The notes under the pieces: model-generated
Databases searched by the model: none
What the model was told of the DNA's origin: nothing
What the model saw: the letters and a program-made list of their open reading frames with translations, nothing else
Assembly: GCA_963850255.1 (NCBI GenBank)
Contig: CAWKLL010000044.1
Location: 1 to 64,000 of the forward strand
Reading direction: 5' to 3'
Length of the DNA: 64,000 nt
DNA from: J054 sp963850255
GTDB lineage: Bacteria; Pseudomonadota; Gammaproteobacteria; Steroidobacterales; GCA-2729495
Translations under genes and position numbers: made by a program
Part shown: in pieces, positions 51,448 through 61,254 of the stretch
How positions within the stretch are numbered: position 1 is the stretch's first letter
Layout of the letters: each line of letters opens with the position of its first letter

Positions 51448-52140
51448 TTGACAGTGAGTTTGCCGCTCTCCAGTCTGCAGCGTCGTGCCCTGGCTGTGAT
51501 GGAAATCCCCGTCTGGCAGCCTATCGAAGCTGAGCCGGTGGCAGAGCCCGAAACAGGCTTGCCGGCTGCAGAGGTCAGCGCTGACTGGTCAACGCTGGCA
51601 GCCGAAGTCTCGGTCTGCACGCGCTGTGCTTTGCACCAGTCGCGCACCCGGACGGTATTTGGTGTCGGTCACGCCGATGCCGACTGGCTGATCATCGGCG
51701 AAGCTCCGGGCGCGGACGAGGATCGTCAGGGCGAACCGTTTGTTGGCCGGGCCGGGCAATTGCTGAACGAAATGTTGCGCGCCGTCGGTCAGTCTCGCGA
51801 AGCAGTCTATATCGCCAATATCCTCAAGTGCCGCCCGCCGAATAATCGCGATCCGAAGCCGGACGAGGTGCAGTCCTGCGACTCGTATCTGCGTCGCCAG
51901 ATCGAGCTGATTAACCCGCGCATTATTCTTGCCGTGGGCCGGATTGCCGCCCAGAACCTGCTGCACAGCGAGCAACCCGTGGGTCGCTTGCGGGGTCAGG
52001 TGCACCGCGTACAGGGTCTGGATATTCCATTGGTGGTGACCTATCACCCGGCCTATCTGCTGCGCAGTCCCGGGGAAAAGCGTAAGGCCTGGGATGATCT
52101 TTGCCTGGCTCGCGCTACCTTGCAGGCTGGTGTGGCATGA
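51448..52140 (+). CDS. Uracil-DNA glycosylase, family 4 (iron-sulfur)
   Basis: A 230-residue glycosylase removing uracil from DNA. The 4Fe-4S cysteines are in CTRCALHQ, LKCRPPNNRDP and the later QSC; the active site motifs are GEAPGADED near 85-95 and the C-terminal TYHPAYLLR. The first 45 residues are a poorly conserved leader. Start is TTG 51448 or GTG 51454. rimI begins inside its stop codon (ATGA overlap). Confidence 0.93.
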   Translation: MTVSLPLSSLQRRALAVMEIPVWQPIEAEPVAEPETGLPAAEVSADWSTLAAEVSVCTRCALHQSRTRTVFGVGHADADWLIIGEAPGADEDRQGEPFVGRAGQLLNEMLRAVGQSREAVYIANILKCRPPNNRDPKPDEVQSCDSYLRRQIELINPRIILAVGRIAAQNLLHSEQPVGRLRGQVHRVQGLDIPLVVTYHPAYLLRSPGEKRKAWDDLCLARATLQAGVA

Positions 52141-52622
52141 GTGCGGCCCTGGATGATTTGCCGCTCGGCATTCGCCGCATGGCTCAGGATGATGTGAAGG
52201 CTGTAGCGGCCCTTGAGCAGTCCGTTTACGACTTTCCCTGGACCGCGGGTATCTTTCGAGATTGCTTGCTGGCCGGCTACACCAGTGTGGTTCTGGAACA
52301 GGCGGGTGAAGTTGCGGGTTACTCGATCATGTCGGTGGCAGCGGGTGAGGGGCACCTGCTGAATATTTGCCTGGCGGAGCGGCTGCGTGGCCAGGGTATT
52401 GGCAGTGAATTGCTGCAATACATGCTCGAGCGTGGTTGCGAGGCGGGTGCGGAACGCCTGTTTCTTGAAGTGCGTCCCTCCAACAAGGTAGCCATGCGTT
52501 TATATCGGCGGCTGGGCTTTCAAGTCGTGGGTGTGCGCCGCGCCTATTATCGCGCCGCTGGTGGTAAAGAAGACGCGGTGGTTTTTGTGCGCCGCTTAGC
52601 TGAAGGCTCTGTTGCCAGCTAA
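52137..52622 (+). CDS. rimI: Ribosomal protein bS18 alanine N-acetyltransferase
   Basis: A 161-residue GNAT acetyltransferase. The acetyl-CoA loop LRGQGIGSELL lies near residues 80-92, and EVRPSNKVAMRLYRRLGF near 111-128 is the RimI/GNAT C-terminal motif. ATG 52137 overlaps the glycosylase stop by four bases; a longer frame opens at 52101. It acetylates the N-terminus of bS18 by family assignment. Confidence 0.9.
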   Translation: MSAALDDLPLGIRRMAQDDVKAVAALEQSVYDFPWTAGIFRDCLLAGYTSVVLEQAGEVAGYSIMSVAAGEGHLLNICLAERLRGQGIGSELLQYMLERGCEAGAERLFLEVRPSNKVAMRLYRRLGFQVVGVRRAYYRAAGGKEDAVVFVRRLAEGSVAS

Positions 52623-52638
52623 CGAAGGGCAGGCCAGG

Positions 52639-53907
52639 GTGCATTTCTGGCGCCAGCGGCCGGCACTCGGCTGGGCATTGTATGACTGGGCCAATTCGGC
52701 CTTTTCCCTGACGGTGGTGACAGCCTTTGTGCCGGTGCTGTTGGCCGACTATTGGAACGACGGAGCGACTGCTGCGGTAACGACTTTCCGTCTCGGTATT
52801 GCCAATGGCGCTGCCAGTTTACTGGTGGCCCTGATGGCGCCGTTGATTGGTGCGATTGCTGACCGGGCCGGTCGCCGCAAACGCACCCTGCTGATTTTCA
52901 CCACGCTGGGCGTGGTAATGACGGCGGCTTTGCCGTTGGCAGCTGCAGGGCAGTGGTTGCTGGCCTTAAGTTGCTATGCCCTGGCATCCGTTGGCTTTGC
53001 ATCCAGTAATTCCCTGTATGACTCGCTGCTGGTCGACGTTACCGAAAGACCGCGCTACGACCAGGTATCTGCCTTCGGCTTTAGCCTGGGTTACATCGGC
53101 GGCGCGCTGTTGTTTACGCTGAATGTTGCGATGGTTGCCAGCCCGCAGAGTTTTGGTCTGGCCGATGCCGGTCAGGCCGTGCGAGTGTCATTCATGACGG
53201 TGGCGGTCTGGTGGGCGCTGTTTACCCTGCCGCTGATTTGGTGGGTACATGAACCGCGCGTTGCCGCGCCGCCGATGGCGGTCGCGATTCGTGCCGGTAT
53301 CAGCGAATTGCTGGCTACGTTGAAGGCGTTGCGCGCGCAACCCGATGTCTGGCGCTTCCTGATGGCCTACTGGCTGTATATCGACGGCGTCTACACGATT
53401 ATCAAGATGGCTGTGGATTTCGGCATGGCGCTGGGGCTGACTACCCAGGATCTGATTCTGGCGATTCTGCTGACCAACTATGTGGGGTTCCCGGCTGCGC
53501 TGGTGTTCGGCTGGATTGGTCGTCGCTACGGGCCGCGCTTCGGCTTGTATCTGGCGCTGACGGTTTACATTCTGGCCACCATTGCCGCCAGTTTTATTCA
53601 GACCGAGATGCATTTTTATGTGCTGGCGTTTTGCATCGGCCTGGTGCAGGGCGGCGTGCAGAGTCTCAGTCGCTCACTGTTTGCGCGCCTGATCCCCGCC
53701 GGCAAAACGGGCGAGTATTTCGGCTTCTACAACATGCTGGGCAAGTTTGCCGCGATCATTGGTCCGGTACTGGTTGGCGTGGTGGCGCTTTGGACCGACA
53801 GCCAGCGGCTAGGCTTGCTGTCGATCCTGTTGTTGCTTTTGCTGGGTCTGGGTCTGCTTACGCGCGTCGGCTCGCAGCTTGCCGATGGGAAGGGTGGAAG
53901 CGCCTGA
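52639..53907 (+). CDS. MFS transporter of the UMF1 (Atg22-like) family
   Basis: A 422-residue polytopic protein with about 12 membrane helices. GWALYDWANSAFSL at the N-terminus is the UMF1 hallmark, and ADRAGRRKR the MFS loop 2-3 motif; SLYDSLLVDVT and GGVQSLSRSLFARLIP are also typical. The substrate is unknown. GTG 52639 has AGGG before it; a TTG at 52612 overlapping rimI is possible. Its last 50 bases overlap the convergent tgpA gene. Confidence 0.88.
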   Translation: MHFWRQRPALGWALYDWANSAFSLTVVTAFVPVLLADYWNDGATAAVTTFRLGIANGAASLLVALMAPLIGAIADRAGRRKRTLLIFTTLGVVMTAALPLAAAGQWLLALSCYALASVGFASSNSLYDSLLVDVTERPRYDQVSAFGFSLGYIGGALLFTLNVAMVASPQSFGLADAGQAVRVSFMTVAVWWALFTLPLIWWVHEPRVAAPPMAVAIRAGISELLATLKALRAQPDVWRFLMAYWLYIDGVYTIIKMAVDFGMALGLTTQDLILAILLTNYVGFPAALVFGWIGRRYGPRFGLYLALTVYILATIAASFIQTEMHFYVLAFCIGLVQGGVQSLSRSLFARLIPAGKTGEYFGFYNMLGKFAAIIGPVLVGVVALWTDSQRLGLLSILLLLLLGLGLLTRVGSQLADGKGGSA

Positions 53908-55873
53908 CGGCCTCCGCGAAGGCCTTGTCAGCGGCGGCTGATGTGTCTCCGTCGTAACGCAATCGGACATAGTTGCCAAACAAGGCTGCTAGTTCAGCGC
54001 CGATATCCGGACGCATGTCTGCGCTAGCGCGGGCGTATTCCAGCGGGCCTTCTTCCGCCCGGCGTGGCCTGGCCGCTTTGCCGGTGCGCAGGCAAAGTTC
54101 GCGGTAGGCGCGCGACAGGGTGCTGCGCTGCGGGCGATACAGGCGCTGCTGGTACCAGGCGAGCAGCAACATGCAAACGGCGACTAACACCGCCATGGCA
54201 ATAATCAGATAGCGTGTAGCACGCTCGGGCAGCCCGGCCAGGCCAAGCAGATCGGACTGGCTGTCAGGTCCGAAAGCCAGCACCCAGCGATTCCAGGCCG
54301 CATTGACGGCATCCCAGCTCATAAACAACTGATCGGCCAGTCGGCTGCTGCGCAAACTTTCGGCGCGACCAAGACTGCCGCTGTCGATGGCCGCATCCAT
54401 GCCCCATTCGATGCGCTCCGGCGCCACCGCAGCGGTGGGATCGAAGCGCTGCCAGCCGTCGTCAAGCCAGACCTCCACCCAGGCGTGCGCGTCAGCCTGG
54501 CGTACCAGCCAATAGTTGCCGAGCGGATTTAATTCGCCGCCCTGATAACCGGTAACCACTCGGGCGGGAATATTTGCCGCACGGGCCAGCACCGCAAACG
54601 CCGATGCATAATGGCCGCAGAAGCCTTCCCGGGTATTGAACAGAAAATCGTCGACGGATTCCGCGCCCAGCAGGGCCGGCGTGAGACTGTAAAAAAAAGG
54701 CTGTTCGCGAAAAGTACGCAGAATGGTGGCGAGGAATTCGCTGTCACTGGCGCTCTCGTTGCGAAGTTGTCGCGCAAACTCGCGGCTGCGCGGGTTGCTG
54801 CCATCGGGCAGCCAGGTGTCGGCTGCGCGGGCGCGCTCGGTCATGGATCCGGGCGTGGTGCCGCCCAGCGCGGCGCGCGCCCGATAGGAGAGTCGCTGGT
54901 CCAGCGGGGTAAAGCTGACCAGCTCGAAGGCTGAATTCAGTGCCGCGCGCGGCGCCTCCGATTTCAGCAGGGTTTCCAGGGCCAGCAGCCAGCGCGAACT
55001 GCTGGGTTCCAGGGTGATCTCGTAATCGACCCTGGTTGCATTGACGTCGACTTGTTCCACCAGCTTTGGCAGGTAGCCGGTGGTGCGTCGCTCCCAGCGA
55101 CGGCCGTCGAAGCGGTTGAGTACCGGGCCGCGCCAATACAGGTCGGCGCCGCGTGGAATTTCGCCGTCAAAGCGCGCCCGGAAGGCCACTTTGTCGGACA
55201 GCGCCAGTTCGGATATGTCGCCGGGACTCATGCTGTCGGCCAGTCCCGTGGTCGCGGCACCGCTTCTTTGCGGCAGCGACCAGAAAGGTCCGGGCACGCG
55301 CGGGAACAGCAGAAACAAGATCAGCATCAGCGGCAAAGCCTGCAGCAGCAGTCGGCCGGCGGTGGCAAGGGCGCGGCCGGGATGCAAGGGATGATCGCTG
55401 CGCGAAATCTGCAACAAGGCGGTTGTCGTGATCATGACCGCAAACAGCAGGTAGGGCGGACCCCACAGGGCCTGTTCGCGCAGGAAAGCCGCGAATAACA
55501 GGAAGAAGCAAATGAACACGACGACGGCGCGGTCTCTGTGGCCGCGCGTTTCCAGCAGTTTCATGGCAACCATTACCATCAGCAGGCCGGAACCGGCGTC
55601 GATCCCGGATACCTGCCGGTAGGTCAACAGAATTCCGGCGAAACCAAACAAAGTCAGTGGCACGCGCACCCAGGCCGTTGGCAATCCGTGCCGCTGATAG
55701 GCGGCATATAGACGCCAGGCGGTAATGCCAAATACCAGCAGCGGAACCCAGGGGTGTACATGCGGAACGTGGGGCAGCACGGCCACTAGCACCGCCGCTG
55801 TAAGCCATAGCAGCTGGCCGGTAGATTCGGCCGAGGATTCCAGCCGCCGTTCGCCCCTCGTGCTGCTGGTCAT
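53858..55873 (-). CDS. Transglutaminase-like membrane protein, TgpA family
   Basis: A 671-residue inner-membrane protein. Six N-terminal helices (about 20-200) are followed by a periplasmic transglutaminase domain with catalytic Cys in REGFCGHYASAF (near 412), His in DAHAWVEVWL and Asp in RFDPTAA, then another helix near 560-580 and a cytoplasmic tail. It is essential in Pseudomonas. It follows DUF58 with a four-base overlap, completing the moxR-DUF58-tgpA operon. Confidence 0.92.
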   Translation of the reverse strand: MTSSTRGERRLESSAESTGQLLWLTAAVLVAVLPHVPHVHPWVPLLVFGITAWRLYAAYQRHGLPTAWVRVPLTLFGFAGILLTYRQVSGIDAGSGLLMVMVAMKLLETRGHRDRAVVVFICFFLLFAAFLREQALWGPPYLLFAVMITTTALLQISRSDHPLHPGRALATAGRLLLQALPLMLILFLLFPRVPGPFWSLPQRSGAATTGLADSMSPGDISELALSDKVAFRARFDGEIPRGADLYWRGPVLNRFDGRRWERRTTGYLPKLVEQVDVNATRVDYEITLEPSSSRWLLALETLLKSEAPRAALNSAFELVSFTPLDQRLSYRARAALGGTTPGSMTERARAADTWLPDGSNPRSREFARQLRNESASDSEFLATILRTFREQPFFYSLTPALLGAESVDDFLFNTREGFCGHYASAFAVLARAANIPARVVTGYQGGELNPLGNYWLVRQADAHAWVEVWLDDGWQRFDPTAAVAPERIEWGMDAAIDSGSLGRAESLRSSRLADQLFMSWDAVNAAWNRWVLAFGPDSQSDLLGLAGLPERATRYLIIAMAVLVAVCMLLLAWYQQRLYRPQRSTLSRAYRELCLRTGKAARPRRAEEGPLEYARASADMRPDIGAELAALFGNYVRLRYDGDTSAAADKAFAEAVRRFHPSHRQAASRRA

Positions 55874-56853
55874 CGGCGCTCGGAGACGGGCAGCAACGCC
55901 AGTCGTTCCAGGCAGCGACTCAGTTGAGCGGGTCCGGCCTGCGGGACGATCTCCTGGCCAGGCAGCCGCATGCCGTAACGGCGTCCCTGCGCGTCAGCTT
56001 CAAGGACCCGGCGGGTAAGACGGGCGATGCGCAGTTCGGGGTCCGCGCAAGTCTCGCTGTCCCAGTCGATCCATAGCGGCGACGGGCTGCCGCTGCGATA
56101 TTCGCTGATTAGTGTCTGGCCGCTGCGGGCGAGCACTTTCCAGGCAATGCGTCGCGGCGGGTCGCCAGGGCGCCAGACGCGCAGCCCGTAGAAGTCTTCC
56201 TCGCCGTGCGGATCGTGGCCACCTTCGTGCTGGCCGGTCTCGCCGCGATCTGCACCGCTGGCTTCGTGTGCGGGCTTCGGGTAAACGATGGCCTGCAAAT
56301 CCATATTCACCCAGGCCCAGGCTTTCAGTAGCCCGAGTGGATACAAGGTGCTGACCTGCAAGCGTGGTGCTGCCAGTCGACCGCGCCTGCTGGTTGCCAA
56401 TGGCAGCTGCAGATGCTGACGGCCGCCGGCTTCCAGTTCCGTGACCAGCGGCAGCTGGCCGTCCCATCCCAGCCGCAATTGCCAGCGCGGCTGGTTGCTG
56501 GCGTTTTCCAGCTGGAATCTAAACTGCAGCGCCTCACCGGCAAATACGGGTCCTGCGCCCAGCGCGCGCAGTTCGAGCCCGGCCAGGTTGTGATGGCAGT
56601 GATGCATGCTGACGATACCCACGCCGGCCAGCAGGAAGGTCAGCGCAAAGCCCAGGTTGTTGTTGTAGTTCATCGCGCCGAGCAGCATGGTGAACAGGAT
56701 GAGCCCGAAAATGATCCCGGCGCGGGTGGGCAAAATATAGATGCGCCGGGTGTGCAGGCGGGTGCGCGGTGGATCGATGCCCTGGCGCCGGCCGGCCCAG
56801 GCGCGGGCGCGCCGACCCAGCCGCGAACCAAGCGCTGACAGCGCCGCCGCCAT
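55870..56853 (-). CDS. DUF58 domain protein
   Basis: A 327-residue protein with two membrane helices near residues 42-80 and a soluble DUF58 domain whose motif DFYGLRVWRPGDPPRRIAWK is present near residues 210-230. DUF58 resembles a von Willebrand A domain and acts with MoxR ATPases; its precise role is not established. It lies eight bases after moxR and overlaps the tgpA start. Confidence 0.9.
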   Translation of the reverse strand: MAAALSALGSRLGRRARAWAGRRQGIDPPRTRLHTRRIYILPTRAGIIFGLILFTMLLGAMNYNNNLGFALTFLLAGVGIVSMHHCHHNLAGLELRALGAGPVFAGEALQFRFQLENASNQPRWQLRLGWDGQLPLVTELEAGGRQHLQLPLATSRRGRLAAPRLQVSTLYPLGLLKAWAWVNMDLQAIVYPKPAHEASGADRGETGQHEGGHDPHGEEDFYGLRVWRPGDPPRRIAWKVLARSGQTLISEYRSGSPSPLWIDWDSETCADPELRIARLTRRVLEADAQGRRYGMRLPGQEIVPQAGPAQLSRCLERLALLPVSERR

Positions 56854-56861
56854 GCGCGGCC

Positions 56862-57824
56862 TCAGGGCACCGGAACGGCGTCCAGCACCTGCTGAACGGC
56901 GGTGTCGGAGGCCGACAAACTGTAATCACGCGGCCGCAGCCGATGACCGGCGACTGCGCCGAATACGGCTTTCAGATCTTCCGGGCGTACGCCGCGATGG
57001 CCGTGCAGCATCGCCCAGCAGCGCGCCGCAGCAAGCAGGTCAACGGCGGCGCGCGGTGACAGGCCAAATTCGAAATCCGGGCTTTCGCGGGTGTAACTAA
57101 CCAGCGCCTGGGCATAGTCCAGGGCTGCATCGGCGACGTGCACGCTGTCCGCCGCCGTTTGTAGATCGCTGATTTCCCCCGCCGTTACCATCGGCTTCAG
57201 GTTGCCAAGCAGGCTGCGTCGGTCTCCGCCGCGCAGCAGCTCACGCTCCATCTCCGGCGAGGGATAACCCAGGCCGATGCGCATCAGGAAGCGGTCAAGT
57301 TGCGATTCCGGCAGCGGAAAAGTACCCACCTGCTGGACCGGATTTTGCGTCGCGATGACAAAAAATGGTTCGGGCAGGTCATGCGTTTCGCCCTCGGCCG
57401 TCACCTGGCGCTCTTCCATGGCTTCCAGCAACGCACTCTGGGCTTTGGGTGTGGCGCGGTTAACTTCATCTGCCAGCACCAATTGCGCAAACAGCGGTCC
57501 GGGGTGAAAACTAAACTTGCCGCTGGGCTGGTCAAAAATGGATACCCCGATGACGTCCGCCGGCAGCAGGTCACTGGTGAATTGGATACGCCGGAACTGC
57601 AGGCCAAGCACGCCGGCCAGGCTGCGTGCCATCAGGGTCTTGCCGACGCCCGGCAGATCCTCAATCAGCAGGTGTCCGCCGGCCAGCAGGCAACTGACGG
57701 CGAGCCTGATTTGCCGGTCTTTGTCGAGGACCACCTCGCTGACACTGGCCACGATGCTTTCAGCACGTCGGCGTGCGTCAGCGAGTCCGTCATGGTCGGC
57801 AATGCGGGTGACTGAATCGGTCAT
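56862..57824 (-). CDS. MoxR-family AAA+ ATPase
   Basis: A 320-residue ATPase. Walker A LPGVGKTLMARSLA near 59-72, Walker B FAQLVLADEVNRATPKAQ near 110-127, sensor 1 FVIATQNPVQQVGTFPLPESQLDRF near 150 (seen as ATQNPVQQVGTFPLPE), and the C-terminal lid. MoxR proteins act as chaperones assembling or activating partner proteins encoded beside them. It heads the moxR-DUF58-tgpA operon. The upstream region has an AT-rich inverted repeat. Confidence 0.93.
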   Translation of the reverse strand: MTDSVTRIADHDGLADARRRAESIVASVSEVVLDKDRQIRLAVSCLLAGGHLLIEDLPGVGKTLMARSLAGVLGLQFRRIQFTSDLLPADVIGVSIFDQPSGKFSFHPGPLFAQLVLADEVNRATPKAQSALLEAMEERQVTAEGETHDLPEPFFVIATQNPVQQVGTFPLPESQLDRFLMRIGLGYPSPEMERELLRGGDRRSLLGNLKPMVTAGEISDLQTAADSVHVADAALDYAQALVSYTRESPDFEFGLSPRAAVDLLAAARCWAMLHGHRGVRPEDLKAVFGAVAGHRLRPRDYSLSASDTAVQQVLDAVPVP

Positions 57825-57967
57825 AGATGGAACTCGCGCGGCGTGACAAGGGGCTGCAGCTGGCTATGTTGCCGCAAGCAGGCCCGGCTAATTGCGAACT
57901 GGTACGCAGATTATGCCCCGCGGCGTGGGCGCTGAAAGACGCTGCCCTGGGCTTAGAGAGTCTATTG

Positions 57968-58007
57968 GGTAATTATTTATATAAAACAAGTATTTATATA
58001 AATTACC
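57968..58007. repeat. AT-rich inverted repeat between valS and moxR
   Basis: Within a GC-rich chromosome this 40-base island contains TTATATAAA and its inverse TTTATATAA separated by seven bases; the arms extend outward as GGTAAT/ATTACC with a three-base bulge. It lies between the valS stop and moxR start, about 150 bases before moxR, a position suited to a regulator or UP-element site for the moxR operon. No regulator is implied by sequence. Confidence 0.45.
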
Positions 58008-58023
58008 TCAAAATAATATTAGC

Positions 58024-60780
58024 TTATTCCAGGGTTTCGAGTCGCGCCAATTGGGCCTCGAGCTGGGCAAGCCGGTCCGCCAGGGCCGCGGCCCGCTCGC
58101 GTTCCTTGCTAACCACTGCTGCCGGCGCATTGTCGACAAACTTGCTGTTTGCCAGTTTGCCATCGACGCGTTGCAGATCGTTGCGGGTCTTATCGAGGTT
58201 CTTGTTAAGTCGCTGTCGTTCCGCGGCAACGTCGATCAGGCCGGCCATGGGGACCAGGATGCGTAAGCCGTCCAGCAGCGCCGTGGCAGCGGGTGGCGCT
58301 TGCTGATCCGTTGGCAACGGGCTGATGCTTTCCAGGCGACCGATTTCCCGCAGATAACGGGCGTGCTCGGTCAGCCGGCGTTGGCTGGTCGCATCCACAT
58401 CCTGTAGCAGCACCGGCAAAGGTTTGCCCGGGGGGATGTCCATTTCGCCGCGTATCTGCCGCACACCGAGAATGAAATTCTGAATCCAGGCCAATTCCTG
58501 TTCGGCCGTCTGGTCGGTGGGGAAGGCGGTTTCTTCGGGGAACGGCTGCAGCATGATGGTCGCTCCGCCGACTCCGGCCAGCGGTGCCAGTTTTTGCCAG
58601 ATCTCCTCAGTGATGAACGGCATGATCGGATGCAGGCAACGCAGCAGGTTTTCCAGCACCTCAACCAGCGTCAGCCGGGTGCCCAGCTGCTCGGCTGTTG
58701 AACCCTGGCCTTGCAGAATCGGTTTGGCCAGTTCCAGGTACCAGTCGCAATACTCGTTCCAGGTGAATTCGTACAAGGCGCGCGCGGCCAGGTCGAGGCG
58801 ATAGGCGGCGATCTGAGATTCAAATTCACGCAGCGTGTGGCCCAGGCGAGAACGAATCCAGCGATCAGCAAGACTAAACTCGGGCGCGTCGCCTTGTGGC
58901 GCTTCGCTCACATTCATCATCACGTAGCGGGCGGCGTTCCAAAGCTTGTTGCAGAAGTTGCGATAGCCTTCTATGCGACCCAGGTCGAAGCGTATATCCC
59001 GGCCGTTGCTGGCCAGTGCGGCAAAGGTGAAACGCAGGGCATCGGTGCCAAATTCGGGAATGCCGTCGGGAAACTGTTTGCGCGTTGCGGCTTCGATTTT
59101 CGGGCGCATCTGCGGTTGCATCAGCCCGGTCGTGCGCTTGCTGATCAGGGTGTCCAGATCGCAGCCGTCGATCAGGTCGAGGGGGTCGAGGATGTTGCCC
59201 TTCGACTTGGACATCTTCTGGCCGTCGTGGTCGCGAATCAGACCGGTAATGTAGACCTGGTGAAACGGCACGTCGTCCATAAATTTCAGGCCCATCATGA
59301 TCATGCGGGCCACCCAGAAGAAAATGATGTCGAAGCCGGTGACCAGCACGCTGGTGGGGTAATAGCGCTGCAGGGCTTGCTCGTTCTGCGGCCAGCCCAG
59401 GGTCGAGAACGGCCAAAGCGCAGATGAGAACCAGGTGTCGAGAACGTCTTCATCCTGGCGCAACAACACATCGTCGTCGAGCTGGTTGCGACTGCGGGCT
59501 TCGGCCTCGCTGCGGCCGACATAAATGCTGCCGTCTTCGTCATACCAGGCCGGAATCCGATGTCCCCACCAGAGTTGCCGGCTGATGCACCAGTCCTGGA
59601 TATTGCGCATCCATTCGAAGTAGGTCTTGGACCAGTTGGCCGGCACAAATTCGATCCGCCCGCTCTCCACCGCCTCGATGGCTGGTGCGGCCAGGGGGCC
59701 GGCTTTTACGAACCACTGGTCGGTAAGAAAGGGCTCCACCACGGCATTGCTGCGGTCGCCACGCGGCACCATCAGTCGGTGATCATCAATGGCCGCCAGC
59801 AGCCCGGCAGAGTCCAGGTCGGCGATCACGCGCTTGCGTGCTTCGAAGCGGTCCAGGCCACGATAGGCCTGCGGCACGTTGTCATTCAGTGCCGCATCGA
59901 TAGTGAAGATATTAATGAGCGGTAAATCGTGACGCTGGCCGACTTCATAATCGTTGAAGTCATGCGCCGGCGTGATTTTTACGCAACCGGTGCCGAATTC
60001 CGGATCCACGTAGTCATCGGCAATGACGGGAATCTCTCGGTCGGTGAGGGGCAGGCGAACCTGCTGGCCGATCAGATGCCGGTAGCGCTCATCTTCCGGA
60101 TGCACGGCCACGGCGGTATCGCCGAGCATGGTTTCCGGTCGGGTGGTGGCTACGACCAGGTGGCCGCTGCCGTCGCTCAGCGGATAGCGGAATTGCCACA
60201 TATGTCCGCTTTCTTCCTCGGACACGACTTCCAGATCCGAGACCGCCGTGTGCAGCACCGGATCCCAGTTGACCAGCCGCGTGCCGCGATAGATCAGGCC
60301 TTCATCGTAGAGTTTGACGAACACCTCCGTCACGGCCACGGACAGACCTTCGTCCATGGTGAAACGTTCGCGCTGCCAGTCCACCGACGCGCCCATGCGG
60401 CGCATTTGCTCGGAGATGATGCCGCCGGAGTGCGCTTTCCAGTCCCAGATACGGGCGACGAAGTTTTCGCGGCCCAGTTCGAGCCGGGTTTTTCCTTCCG
60501 CTTCCAGCTGTCGCTCCACCACCATCTGCGTAGCAATGCCGGCGTGATCTGTGCCGGGCTGCCACAGCGTATCGCGGCCGCGCATGCGCTGGTAACGCGT
60601 CAAAGCGTCCATGATGGTGTCCTGGAACGCGTGCCCCATGTGCAGCGTACCGGTCACATTGGGCGGCGGGATCATGATGCAGTAGGGCTGACCTTCGCCG
60701 CTGGGCTGAAAGCAGCCGGCATTCTCCCAGGCCTGGTAAATGCGCTGTTCTATGTCAGCCGGTTGATAGGTTTTATCCAT
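58024..60780 (-). CDS. valS: Valyl-tRNA synthetase
   Basis: A 918-residue class I synthetase. The HIGH motif is HMGH at 47-50 within PPPNVTGTLHMGH, and KMSKS is in KMSKSKGN near 535-542. Between them lies the editing domain. The C-terminal coiled coil (about 850-918; repeated Arg/Leu/Glu) is the tRNA-binding arm of ValRS. holC and pepA lie upstream on the same strand, a typical gammaproteobacterial arrangement. The stop follows an AT-rich region; no T-run terminator was found. Confidence 0.97.
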   Translation of the reverse strand: MDKTYQPADIEQRIYQAWENAGCFQPSGEGQPYCIMIPPPNVTGTLHMGHAFQDTIMDALTRYQRMRGRDTLWQPGTDHAGIATQMVVERQLEAEGKTRLELGRENFVARIWDWKAHSGGIISEQMRRMGASVDWQRERFTMDEGLSVAVTEVFVKLYDEGLIYRGTRLVNWDPVLHTAVSDLEVVSEEESGHMWQFRYPLSDGSGHLVVATTRPETMLGDTAVAVHPEDERYRHLIGQQVRLPLTDREIPVIADDYVDPEFGTGCVKITPAHDFNDYEVGQRHDLPLINIFTIDAALNDNVPQAYRGLDRFEARKRVIADLDSAGLLAAIDDHRLMVPRGDRSNAVVEPFLTDQWFVKAGPLAAPAIEAVESGRIEFVPANWSKTYFEWMRNIQDWCISRQLWWGHRIPAWYDEDGSIYVGRSEAEARSRNQLDDDVLLRQDEDVLDTWFSSALWPFSTLGWPQNEQALQRYYPTSVLVTGFDIIFFWVARMIMMGLKFMDDVPFHQVYITGLIRDHDGQKMSKSKGNILDPLDLIDGCDLDTLISKRTTGLMQPQMRPKIEAATRKQFPDGIPEFGTDALRFTFAALASNGRDIRFDLGRIEGYRNFCNKLWNAARYVMMNVSEAPQGDAPEFSLADRWIRSRLGHTLREFESQIAAYRLDLAARALYEFTWNEYCDWYLELAKPILQGQGSTAEQLGTRLTLVEVLENLLRCLHPIMPFITEEIWQKLAPLAGVGGATIMLQPFPEETAFPTDQTAEQELAWIQNFILGVRQIRGEMDIPPGKPLPVLLQDVDATSQRRLTEHARYLREIGRLESISPLPTDQQAPPAATALLDGLRILVPMAGLIDVAAERQRLNKNLDKTRNDLQRVDGKLANSKFVDNAPAAVVSKERERAAALADRLAQLEAQLARLETLE

Positions 60781-60809
60781 GTGTCTGCGGTCAGTCCTGG
60801 GGTAAGCGT

Positions 60810-61247
60810 CTAGCCGACGCGGTGCGTCTGCGGGTCGTAACCGTTGTCGCGATAAAAGCTGAAGCGCAGCCGGCCGGCACTGCGACCGGCCTCGCTGGCG
60901 TCGACAATCTCGGCGACCCGCTCGAAGCGGTCGAAGCAGGCCGGTACTGTGTCGGTCAGGTTGATCAGGAGCTCTCCGCTGCAGCTGCTCGTGTCGCTGC
61001 CAATGGTAATGCTGTTGTCGTCGTCCGTGCCGCTGTCAATCAATGCATGTGGCAGGAAGCTGCCGGCACGAAAAGTCCACATCAAATTATCCAGTTCGGC
61101 CGCGCTGCCCCCATCGGGCGTCAGCGCATGCACGCGATGATCAAGACTCCAGGCCTTTTCGCTGAGTCGGCAGGCAAAACGGGCGCGCGCGTCGGCAACA
61201 CCGGATTCCAGGATATAAAAGTCGATTCGTTTCGGATCTTGGCTCAT
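60810..61247 (-). CDS. holC: DNA polymerase III chi subunit
   Basis: A 145-residue subunit linking the clamp loader to single-stranded-DNA-binding protein. The sequence begins RIDFYIL, then CRLSEKAW, and includes FLPHALIDS and INLTDTVPACFDRFERVAEIVD, matching the HolC fold. A hairpin with eight-base arms ends seven bases before its ATG, and no ribosome binding site is visible, so translation may depend on RNA structure. It lies between pepA and valS on the same strand. Confidence 0.9.
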   Translation of the reverse strand: MSQDPKRIDFYILESGVADARARFACRLSEKAWSLDHRVHALTPDGGSAAELDNLMWTFRAGSFLPHALIDSGTDDDNSITIGSDTSSCSGELLINLTDTVPACFDRFERVAEIVDASEAGRSAGRLRFSFYRDNGYDPQTHRVG

Positions 61248-61254
61248 GCGGATG

